Shown: in pieces, positions 6,199-12,186 of the stretch
How positions within the stretch are numbered: position 1 is the stretch's first letter
Layout of the letters: each line of letters opens with the position of its first letter
Assembly: GCA_944332645.1 (NCBI GenBank)
Contig: CALVKK010000029.1
Span: forward strand, 1 to 12,186
Reading direction: 5' to 3'
Origin: an uncultured Bacilli bacterium
Lineage (GTDB): Bacteria; Bacillota_I; Bacilli_A; RF39; UBA660
DNA: 12,186 nucleotides
Notes under the pieces: model-generated
What the model was told of the DNA's origin: nothing
The model's database searches: none
Seen by the model: only the letters and a program-made list of their open reading frames with translations
Translations under genes and position numbers: made by a program

Positions 6199-7299
6199 TT
6201 GCTAGAAACAGCGCTCAAGTTATTGAATATGATCGAAGAAGCTGGCTTTAAAGCGTATATTGTTGGTGGCTTTGTACGAGATTATTTACTAGGAATAGAA
6301 TCCCTTGATGTAGATATCTGTACTGATGCGAGACCGAAAGATATTCGTGATATTTTTCAAGATGCTTGTCTTCCGAGAGAAGAATATGGATCAGTAACAG
6401 TCAATGTAAAAAATATTCGTTTTGAGATTACTACATTTCGTAAAGAGTATACTTACTATCAACATCGTAAGCCATTAGAATTTGAGTATATCAATGATTT
6501 ACGTGAAGATTTAAGAAGACGAGACTTTTTAATTAATACGTTGTGTATGGATAAAGATGGTGTCGTTTTAGATCTTTATCATGGAAAAAAAGATTTAGAA
6601 GAAAAGATTATTCATACAGTAGGAGATAGTTTCTTGAAGTTTTCTGAAGATGCATTTCGTATTTTAAGGGCAGTAAGAATTGCGACAGTACTGAATTTTC
6701 AGTTGAGTGAAGATGTTAAGCTAGCTATACTTAGAACTAAACATTTATTAAAAGATATCTCTTATGAGCGAAAAAAAGAAGAATTAGATAAGATCTTTTC
6801 TAGTGTGTATGCGGATTATGGTATCCATTTATTACTTGATTTAGGTTTGGATCAGGAATTAGAATTACCTAAGTTAAAAGATGTCGTTTTACTTGATGAT
6901 TTAGTTGGTGTTTGGGCCCAATTAGATGTAGTTGGTCTTTATCCCTTTACGAATAATGAAAAGTCTTTAATTAAGAATATTCAGACGGTTTTAAAGCTGA
7001 ATAATTTAAATCATCGAGTTCTTTATCAATATGGATTATATGTAAATAGTCTGGCTGCGACGATCAAAGGAATTTCTAAAAAAGATGTCAGTTACCAGTA
7101 TAGTACTTTACCGATTAAAAGTCGTAGTGAGATTGCTGTTGATGGCTTAGAAATTGCGCAAGTTTTAGATCGTAAGCCGGGTAAATATATTCGAGAAATT
7201 ATTGATGATTTAGAAAATAAGATTATAGATCTGGATTTACCCAATGATCATCAGGTTCTTTTAGATTATATTGCTGAAAATTATCGTAGTACACAGTGA
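6199..7299 (+). CDS. cca: CCA-adding tRNA nucleotidyltransferase, class II
   Basis: Adds or repairs the 3' CCA of tRNAs from CTP and ATP in the cytosol. About 366 residues with this start. Class II motifs are in order: VGGFVRD (22-28), metal-binding DVD (D37, D39), RRDFLIN (107-113), EDAFR (150-154) and YERKKEEL after it, matching the template-like nucleotide pocket. I chose the TTG at 6199 because AGGGTGAT (6187-6194) precedes it and homologues begin just before the LETALKLL helix. A GTG at 6190 is possible. The frame extends to TTG 6130, but that would place the start against the HU terminator and upstream of cca's own promoter. A poly(A) polymerase of the same family is a remote alternative; in Bacillota the lone member is normally the CCA enzyme. 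The stop lies within the loop of its terminator. Confidence 0.92.
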   Translation: MLETALKLLNMIEEAGFKAYIVGGFVRDYLLGIESLDVDICTDARPKDIRDIFQDACLPREEYGSVTVNVKNIRFEITTFRKEYTYYQHRKPLEFEYINDLREDLRRRDFLINTLCMDKDGVVLDLYHGKKDLEEKIIHTVGDSFLKFSEDAFRILRAVRIATVLNFQLSEDVKLAILRTKHLLKDISYERKKEELDKIFSSVYADYGIHLLLDLGLDQELELPKLKDVVLLDDLVGVWAQLDVVGLYPFTNNEKSLIKNIQTVLKLNNLNHRVLYQYGLYVNSLAATIKGISKKDVSYQYSTLPIKSRSEIAVDGLEIAQVLDRKPGKYIREIIDDLENKIIDLDLPNDHQVLLDYIAENYRSTQ

Positions 7300-7312
7300 T
7301 TGTGTACTTTTT
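7288..7312 (+). terminator. Intrinsic terminator overlapping the end of cca
   Basis: AGTACACA (7288-7295) and TGTGTACT (7301-7308) form a perfect 8-bp stem with the loop GTGAT, then five T residues (7308-7312). The left arm encodes the last residues of cca and the TGA stop overlaps the loop, so a terminating ribosome would mask the hairpin. Confidence 0.8.
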
Positions 7313-7325
7313 CTAAAATTAATTA

Positions 7326-7331
7326 TATAAT
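7326..7331 (+). promoter_or_regulatory. -10 box of the dnaD-nth promoter
   Basis: A perfect TATAAT lies just after the cca terminator and 25 bases before the dnaD start. The spaced -35 (TGTACT, 7303-7308) is a poor match and is part of the terminator stem. Placement after a terminator supports an independent promoter. Confidence 0.5.
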
Positions 7332-7355
7332 AGATGCGAAAAGGAGGAGGAAGAA

Positions 7356-8033
7356 ATGAAGTCTAGTCGATTATTAGAATTGTTGAAAAAGGGAAATTTT
7401 GTTGTTCCTCTTTACTTGTTTCAATTGCGGGATAAGTTTTCTCTATCTTTAGAGGAGTTTATGTTTTTGGTTTATTTGATGAATTTAGGGGAGAGAATTG
7501 TGTTTAATCCTGAAAAATTAGGAGCGGATTTAAATTTATCTTTAGAAGATGTGATGACGTTCAGTGATGATCTTTGTGAAAAGGGATTAGTTAGTCTCGA
7601 TGTTGTTAAAAATGAAAAAGGAATTCGAGAAGAGTATATTGTTTTGACACGCTTTTATGAGAAGATTTCAAAGCTTTTGATTGATGAAATTAATGAAGAA
7701 GATCATGTTGTTACTAAATCGATTTATGAGAAAATAGAAGAAGGGTTTGCTCGTCCTCTTACTTCGATTGAGTATGAAATTATTAAATCGTGGTTAGAGA
7801 GTGGAGTTAGTGAAGATTTGGTATCGGCAGCATTAAAGGAAACCGTATTTAATGGAGTAACTAATCTTCGCTATATGGATAAAATTTTATATGATTGGAC
7901 AAGAAAAGGATATAAGACAAGTGATGATGTTGAGAAAGCTAAATCGCGTTTTATAGAGGAAAAGAAGGAAAGTAAGAAGTTGGAGTTGTTTGATTATGAC
8001 TGGTTTGACGATGAAGAAAGCGAACAGAGTTAA
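7356..8033 (+). CDS. dnaD: DnaD family replication initiation protein
   Basis: DnaD acts with DnaB and DnaI in Bacillota to remodel DNA and load the replicative helicase at the origin and at stalled forks. This 225-residue protein has the expected two parts: an N-terminal winged-helix domain (about 1-105, FSLSLEEFMFLVYLMNL region) and a C-terminal DnaB_2/DnaD domain (about 120-190) with EIIKSWLESGVS (141-152) and the YMDKILYDW signature (173-181), where the aromatic and Trp residues contact DNA. The tail (200-225) is charged, ending in an acidic FDYDWFDDEE stretch. AAGGAGG (7341-7347) supports the ATG. The 3' end overlaps nth, so the two are an operon, a pairing I recall from Bacillus. Only two of nine arginines are AGA. 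Confidence 0.93.
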   Translation: MKSSRLLELLKKGNFVVPLYLFQLRDKFSLSLEEFMFLVYLMNLGERIVFNPEKLGADLNLSLEDVMTFSDDLCEKGLVSLDVVKNEKGIREEYIVLTRFYEKISKLLIDEINEEDHVVTKSIYEKIEEGFARPLTSIEYEIIKSWLESGVSEDLVSAALKETVFNGVTNLRYMDKILYDWTRKGYKTSDDVEKAKSRFIEEKKESKKLELFDYDWFDDEESEQS

Positions 8034-8655
8034 ATTATTTGAGGAATATTTAGAGGAACTTTTTCCTAATCCTCGTTGTGAGTTAGAGTACAGTAAAGAT
8101 TATGAGTTGTTGATTGCGGTTGTGTTGAGTGCGCAAACGACAGATAAACGAGTTAATCAGGTTACTCGTGTATTATTTGAACGCTATCCTTCATTAGAAG
8201 CTCTAGCTACTGCGGATTTAGAAGAAGTAGCAGAAATCTTGAGACCTATCGGTACTTTTCATAAAAAGGCAATATTTGTTCAAAAAATTGCGGAAGTATT
8301 GTTAAAAGAGTATAATGGTCATGTCCCTAATGATCCGGTTTCTTTACAGAAGATGCCTGGTGTTGGAAGAAAGACAACGAATGTGGTACTATCTAATCTT
8401 TACGATTATCCAGCTATTGCGGTTGATACGCATGTTGAACGGGTAAGTAAGCGACTAGGCTTTTGTAAAGAGAGTGATGATGTACGAAAGGTTGAGGTAA
8501 AGTTACAGAAACTATATGCGAAAAGGAATTGGGCTAGGCGCCATCATCAAATGGTTTTATTTGGAAGATATCATTGTAAGGCAATGAAGCCAGAATGTGA
8601 TCAGTGTAAGATGAGGGAAGCATGTAGTTATGTACAAAAGTTAAATAAAAAATAA
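7996..8655 (+). CDS. nth: Endonuclease III (DNA glycosylase/AP lyase)
   Basis: Removes oxidised pyrimidines and nicks abasic sites in base excision repair. About 219 residues. It has the LLIAVVLSAQTTDKRVN helix, the helix-hairpin-helix PGVGRKT with catalytic lysine K126, catalytic aspartate D144 in VDTHVERVSKRLGF (18 residues later, the spacing found in E. coli Nth), and a C-terminal 4Fe-4S site C-x6-C-x2-C-x5-C (C194, C201, C204, C210). Everything required is intact. The start is uncertain: ATG 7996 has GGAG (7982-7985) at 10 bases, while TTG 7990 and ATG 8011 are alternatives, and 8011 fits usual N-termini but lacks a ribosome site. All of them overlap dnaD, indicating translational coupling. 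Confidence 0.96.
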   Translation: MTGLTMKKANRVKLFEEYLEELFPNPRCELEYSKDYELLIAVVLSAQTTDKRVNQVTRVLFERYPSLEALATADLEEVAEILRPIGTFHKKAIFVQKIAEVLLKEYNGHVPNDPVSLQKMPGVGRKTTNVVLSNLYDYPAIAVDTHVERVSKRLGFCKESDDVRKVEVKLQKLYAKRNWARRHHQMVLFGRYHCKAMKPECDQCKMREACSYVQKLNKK

Positions 8656-8657
8656 TC

Positions 8658-8663
8658 TATAAT
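8658..8663 (+). promoter_or_regulatory. Possible -10 box for the ZIP transporter gene
   Basis: A perfect TATAAT three bases after the nth stop. No good -35 is visible. If used, transcription would begin near 8670, so the message would start almost exactly at the base of the hairpin at 8665-8725. Confidence 0.4.
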
Positions 8664-8664
8664 G

Positions 8665-8725
8665 AAAAAAGGATTCATATACTAGTAATGATCTTATAGG
8701 GGGAATAGTGTATGAATCCTTTTTT
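8665..8725 (+). promoter_or_regulatory. 18-bp hairpin enclosing the ZIP gene start codon
   Basis: Bases 8665-8682 pair with 8708-8725 over 18 bp with a single G-T wobble (core GGATTCATA/TATGAATCC, outer A6/T6). The ZIP gene's ATG (8712-8714) and codons 2-4 lie in the right arm, and its ribosome site AGGGGG (8698-8703) is in the 25-base loop. The stem ending in a T-run could also terminate nth transcription. It may be a terminator that coding sequence has grown into, or a translational or attenuation control of the transporter; no metal-sensing motif is recognisable. Confidence 0.75.
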
Positions 8726-9467
8726 GATTACTTGTATGGCTGGTTTTTCGACTTTGGTGGGTACTTTTTTAATTTTTAAACGTCAATATTCTAAGCAAGT
8801 ATTAATCTCTTCTCTTGGCTTTGCGAGTGGGGTGATGATGATGATTTCGATTGTGGACTTATTGCCAACTTCTTTTTCTTTTTTAACCACTTCTTATTAT
8901 GTTTTGCCAGCTTTATTAATTTTATTGTTGTTTTTTGGACTAGGAGCCTTATTTTCATTAGGGTTAAATCATTATTTACCAACTTTAGATATGAGTAGTT
9001 CTAATCAAGGAAATTATCATTTGTATCGAGTAGGGCTTTTTTCATGTTTAGCTATTGTATTACATAATATTCCTGAAGGGATGATTACTTATATTACGTC
9101 TAATCAAGATATTAAGCTAGGAATTCATTTGGCAATAGCGATCGCCCTACATAATATTCCGGAGGGAATCAGTATCTCTATTCCGATTTATTATAGTACT
9201 GGTAGTCGTAAAAGGGCATTAAAATATACTTTTATTTCCGCTATTTCTGAACCGATAGGAGCAATTTTGGCCTTTCTTTTGTTCTCTTACTTGGTTAGTG
9301 ATGTGATGATGGGTGTTTTATATGCTTTTATTGGTGGATTGATGATGTATATTGCTGGTTGTGAGTTGTTGCCAGAATCGTTATCTTATCGTAAAAGGAA
9401 GTTAACTTATTTTTCTTTTTTCGCTGGATGTTTATTTATGTTGATTTCTCATTTTTTCTTTTTCTAG
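8712..9467 (+). CDS. ZIP family divalent metal transporter, ZupT-like
   Basis: A 251-residue membrane protein predicted to import zinc or other divalent metals. About eight hydrophobic helices span the length. The two metal-binding helices are clear: LHNIPEGM (H118, N119, E122) and ALHNIPEGISISIPIYYSTGSRKRA (H147, N148, E151), followed by SEPIGA (S179-P181). These match the ZupT/GufA branch, which lacks a long cytoplasmic His-rich loop. The N-terminus MNPFLITCMAGFSTLVGT also resembles ZupT. The ATG at 8712 follows AGGGGG and sits in a hairpin stem that may regulate it. It lies 56 bases after nth and faces the converging PBP gene. Specificity among Zn, Fe and Mn cannot be read from sequence. 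Confidence 0.92.
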   Translation: MNPFLITCMAGFSTLVGTFLIFKRQYSKQVLISSLGFASGVMMMISIVDLLPTSFSFLTTSYYVLPALLILLLFFGLGALFSLGLNHYLPTLDMSSSNQGNYHLYRVGLFSCLAIVLHNIPEGMITYITSNQDIKLGIHLAIAIALHNIPEGISISIPIYYSTGSRKRALKYTFISAISEPIGAILAFLLFSYLVSDVMMGVLYAFIGGLMMYIAGCELLPESLSYRKRKLTYFSFFAGCLFMLISHFFFF

Positions 9468-9472
9468 AAATT

Positions 9473-9502
9473 AAAAACCTCTGCTTAATGCAGAGGTTAA
9501 TT
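9473..9502. terminator. Bidirectional terminator between convergent ZIP and PBP genes
   Basis: AACCTCTGC (9476-9484) and GCAGAGGTT (9490-9498) form a perfect 9-bp stem with a 5-base loop. On the minus strand it is followed by TTTTTAATTT, a good tail for the PBP gene. On the plus strand TTAATTTAT is a weaker tail for the ZIP gene. Confidence 0.85.
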
Positions 9503-12186
9503 TATGGAACAATAACTTGTCTAGTTGCGGTTTTCTTTAATGTTTTTCCTTTATAAGTGATGGTATAGGTGATTGTGTAAGTTCCACTAGCTAATGGGTT
9601 TTCTATACTACCACTAATACTTGTAATTACTTTTCCTGATGGGTCTTTATAAGTTGATTTTACTGTATATTGACTAGTAGAAATTACGTCACCGTTTTCA
9701 CGAATAGTAACTGGATTGCTGACATCAGTATAGATTGAAGTAGCACTTATTGTTTGAGGATTGGTTCCGTTGATTGAAATAATAATTTTACTTTCATCAA
9801 CAGTATCTGATCCTTCCTCCTCTCCGTTATTGTCTCCTTCGTTATCACCTGTGTTTCCACCACCGGATGGTTCGTACTTGAATTCATATACGGCAGCTTC
9901 ACTTTGATTAGCACTATAATTTTGGAAAGTAGCAACTACTCGATAAGTTCCTGAAATATTGGTGTTGGCATCGATAGTATAACTATTTTCCGTGGTAAAT
10001 CCTAAAAGGACATTTCCATAGTAAACGTTATAACCAAATGGACCGTAACTATCGTTTCCAGTAGGTGTAGTTTGTTTGTTCCAAGTGATAGAAATCTGTT
10101 GTTTACTTTCTGAGTAAGTAACTTTTAATCCAGTAGGTGTATCTAATCTATTGTATTTAGAAGAAGTTTCAGTAGGTTCAGTTCCTTTTTTATAGTATTC
10201 GTAAGTGATTTGATCAGCTGGTGTATTGCTACTAGCTAGGGCACCAGGATTACTACTTCCTATTTCGATTGGTACTCTAACGACACTGTCTGGTACTTTA
10301 AAGTCTTGACCATTCTTATTGAAGACAGCATTTCCGATTGCTTTAAATAAACTACTTCTACCATTTACGGCTTGAATATTGGTATTATATCCTTGTTTAG
10401 CATCTTCATAACCATACCATAGGGAAATGGCATATTCTGGATCATATCCGACTACCCATGCATCTTTAACAGCATCGGCTGGGAAACCGTATCTTTCTTT
10501 TTCTTCATCGGTATAGCTTGATGTACCAGTCTTGGCTGCCATATTGACGCCTTTTACTTTAGCACCGCTACTTAACCCAGTTTCTGCTGAAGTGACTAAC
10601 ACATCGGTAATCATAAATGCAGTAGAGTCGCTCATTGCACGACGAGATTCACTTTGGAAGTTAACAACATCACCATTATCACGGTAAACAACTTTGTTAA
10701 CACTTAATGGTTGATAATAAGTACCACCGTTTGCGAAGGCGGCGTAAGCAGCCGCCATCATCATTGGTGTAGTACCATCAAAAGCACCAAGTGAGTGAGC
10801 TTCATAGATTTTACCATTTTGTACATCTGGTTCGATTCCTAAGTTTCTAGCAAATTCAATAATTTTTTGATTATCTACGGATTGGAATGCTTTTAGTGCT
10901 GGAATATTTCTAGATTCTGCAAGAGCAGTTCTAAGACTGATCCAACCCATATATTTACGGTCAGAGTTGTTGATTGATGTTCCATCTGAATAAGTGTATG
11001 GGGCATCTTCAAGTTGAATGTAGGTCGACCAGTTATTATATTCAATGGCTGGACCATAATCGAATATTGGCTTAGCCGCTGATCCGATTTGTTTTTCCGC
11101 TTGAGTAGCATAATTCATGGTTGTTTGTGGACTTGATTTGAAACGTCCTCCACCGACAGCAACAATTTTTCCTGTATCGACATCGATAACGGCAACACCA
11201 CTTTGTACTTTGTCATCTTTCCATTTATAAGTAACACCATTGAAAATATCATCGATTGCTCTTTGTTTTTCACTATCCATATTGGTGTAAATTTCTACTG
11301 GTGTTGTGTATGGGTTAATCCCATGTACTTCTTGTAATTCTTCGATTACTGTATCAATATAGCTTGCATACGCTGCTCCTTGTTTATCTTGTTCCTTTAA
11401 TAATGAAGTGACTGGTATTGCGTTAGCTGCATCCGCTTCTGCTTGAGTAATATATCCATGTCTCACCATTAGCGATAAAACGGTTTTTCTACGTTCATAA
11501 GCTTTATCTGGATGGTAGATTGGACTATAAGCAGTAGGTGCATTGAATATTCCTACTAGAAGGGAAGCTTCAGATAGATTTAAGTCACTGACACTTTTTC
11601 CAAAGTAGGTTTGGGATGCTTGTTCTACACCGAAAGAGTTACTTCCTAATTCATGATTATTTACATAGAATTCGATAATTTCTTCTTTAGTGAAATCTTT
11701 TTCTAGTTTAAATACCGCTAAGTAGATATCCGTAAATTTACGAATAATTCCTTTTATTCCTGAGTCTAAAGTAGCATCAGTATAGGTATTTTTTACTACT
11801 TGCATCGATAGAGTAGAAGCACCACCGGCATTCTTGTTACCTAATAATTGTTGAACACTAGCTTTTACAAAACGTGGAGCATCGAATCCATTATGCTGAA
11901 AGAATCTTGAATCTTCAGTTGCGATTAAGGCATCGATGAAAACTTCTGGTAAATCATCGTAAGTGACATTTTCTCTTAATTCTGATCCAATTCTTGCTCT
12001 TTCAATTCCATCACTGTCGTAAAGTATACTTGCTTCCCGTTTATTTAATTCTTCGATATTAAACTCTGGAGCTTCGTATACGATATAAGCAAAGAAAGCA
12101 ATAACTAATCCACAACATAATAGGGCTATAGTTAAGAAAATAATTAGGATAATATTAAATATTTTTCTTTGCTTAGGTTTGTTTTT
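9502..12186 (-). CDS. ponA: Class A penicillin-binding protein (PBP1A/PonA-like), 5' end beyond window
   Basis: A bifunctional peptidoglycan synthase anchored in the cytoplasmic membrane. The frame is open through the right edge, giving at least 894 residues; the ATG at 11805 is internal. From the visible N-terminus: a basic cytoplasmic stretch (KPKQRK), one membrane helix (about 9-35), then the GT51 glycosyltransferase domain with catalytic E91 in ATEDSRFFQHNGFD, GGASTLSMQVVKN, and the IIEFYVNN...SFGVEQASQTYFGK motifs. The transpeptidase domain has the S369-x-x-K372 tetrad (GSAAKP), S425-R-N427 and K552-T-G. The C-terminus adds a fibronectin III-like domain (about 680-770), a Gly/Asn/Asp/Glu-rich linker (772-799) and a final Ig-like beta domain ending VIVP. 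It makes and crosslinks glycan strands during growth. It is transcribed toward the ZIP gene. Confidence 0.94.
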   Translation of the reverse strand, partial: KNKPKQRKIFNIILIIFLTIALLCCGLVIAFFAYIVYEAPEFNIEELNKREASILYDSDGIERARIGSELRENVTYDDLPEVFIDALIATEDSRFFQHNGFDAPRFVKASVQQLLGNKNAGGASTLSMQVVKNTYTDATLDSGIKGIIRKFTDIYLAVFKLEKDFTKEEIIEFYVNNHELGSNSFGVEQASQTYFGKSVSDLNLSEASLLVGIFNAPTAYSPIYHPDKAYERRKTVLSLMVRHGYITQAEADAANAIPVTSLLKEQDKQGAAYASYIDTVIEELQEVHGINPYTTPVEIYTNMDSEKQRAIDDIFNGVTYKWKDDKVQSGVAVIDVDTGKIVAVGGGRFKSSPQTTMNYATQAEKQIGSAAKPIFDYGPAIEYNNWSTYIQLEDAPYTYSDGTSINNSDRKYMGWISLRTALAESRNIPALKAFQSVDNQKIIEFARNLGIEPDVQNGKIYEAHSLGAFDGTTPMMMAAAYAAFANGGTYYQPLSVNKVVYRDNGDVVNFQSESRRAMSDSTAFMITDVLVTSAETGLSSGAKVKGVNMAAKTGTSSYTDEEKERYGFPADAVKDAWVVGYDPEYAISLWYGYEDAKQGYNTNIQAVNGRSSLFKAIGNAVFNKNGQDFKVPDSVVRVPIEIGSSNPGALASSNTPADQITYEYYKKGTEPTETSSKYNRLDTPTGLKVTYSESKQQISITWNKQTTPTGNDSYGPFGYNVYYGNVLLGFTTENSYTIDANTNISGTYRVVATFQNYSANQSEAAVYEFKYEPSGGGNTGDNEGDNNGEEEGSDTVDESKIIISINGTNPQTISATSIYTDVSNPVTIRENGDVISTSQYTVKSTYKDPSGKVITSISGSIENPLASGTYTITYTITYKGKTLKKTATRQVIVP

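Noticed and set aside
9747..11111. Short leftward frames inside the PBP gene
   Set aside because: Out-of-frame shadows of a gene with clear glycosyltransferase and transpeptidase motifs.
1..12186. tRNA, rRNA, riboswitch or CRISPR array
   Set aside because: I looked for T-loop motifs, conserved riboswitch cores and regularly spaced repeats in the non-coding stretches and found none, though reading by eye could miss a diverged one.

Overview
The window looks like a low-GC Gram-positive chromosome (Bacillota, Bacilli/Erysipelotrichia-like). The signs are very AT-rich DNA, AGGAGG-type ribosome binding sites, DnaD (a Bacillota primosome protein) overlapping nth, an HU gene, a class II CCA-adding enzyme and a large class A penicillin-binding protein. 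TGA acts as a normal stop: cca ends in TGA inside a terminator hairpin. The standard bacterial code and a peptidoglycan wall therefore apply, so it is not a Mycoplasma. I cannot name the genus from sequence alone.

Layout. Positions 1-438 hold no convincing gene: a terminator for something upstream, a striking perfect 20-bp inverted repeat (150-225) and a promoter. Positions 439-4620 are a tight three-gene operon with overlapping ends: a Cof-type HAD phosphatase followed by two ABC exporter half-transporters. The two ABC proteins are degenerate in complementary places, which is the signature of a heterodimeric exporter with one active and one dead ATP site. This block uses AGA/ATA-rich codons, unlike the CGN/ATT-richer genes to its right, and looks like accessory or acquired DNA. 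Positions 4621-5232 are mostly non-coding, with one possible 57-residue small ORF and a terminator-like hairpin.

From 5233 onward the DNA reads as core genome: a small protein resembling a DnaQ-fold exonuclease without its catalytic residues, HU, cca, dnaD overlapping nth, and a ZupT-like ZIP metal transporter whose start codon sits inside a long hairpin. Converging from the right is a class A PBP (PBP1A/PonA-like) that runs off the window's right edge. The PBP frame stays open through the edge at 12186, so it is longer than an internal-ATG reading from 11805 would suggest; its membrane anchor and the catalytic glutamate of its glycosyltransferase domain are visible.

Regulation seen in sequence: good intrinsic terminators after HU, cca and between the ZIP and PBP genes, and extended -10 promoters with very short leaders before the exonuclease-like gene and cca. 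The most interesting items are the asymmetric ABC pair coupled to a HAD phosphatase, the ZIP start-codon hairpin, the apparently dead exonuclease fold and the 150-225 palindrome. I did not find clear evidence of a wholly new system.
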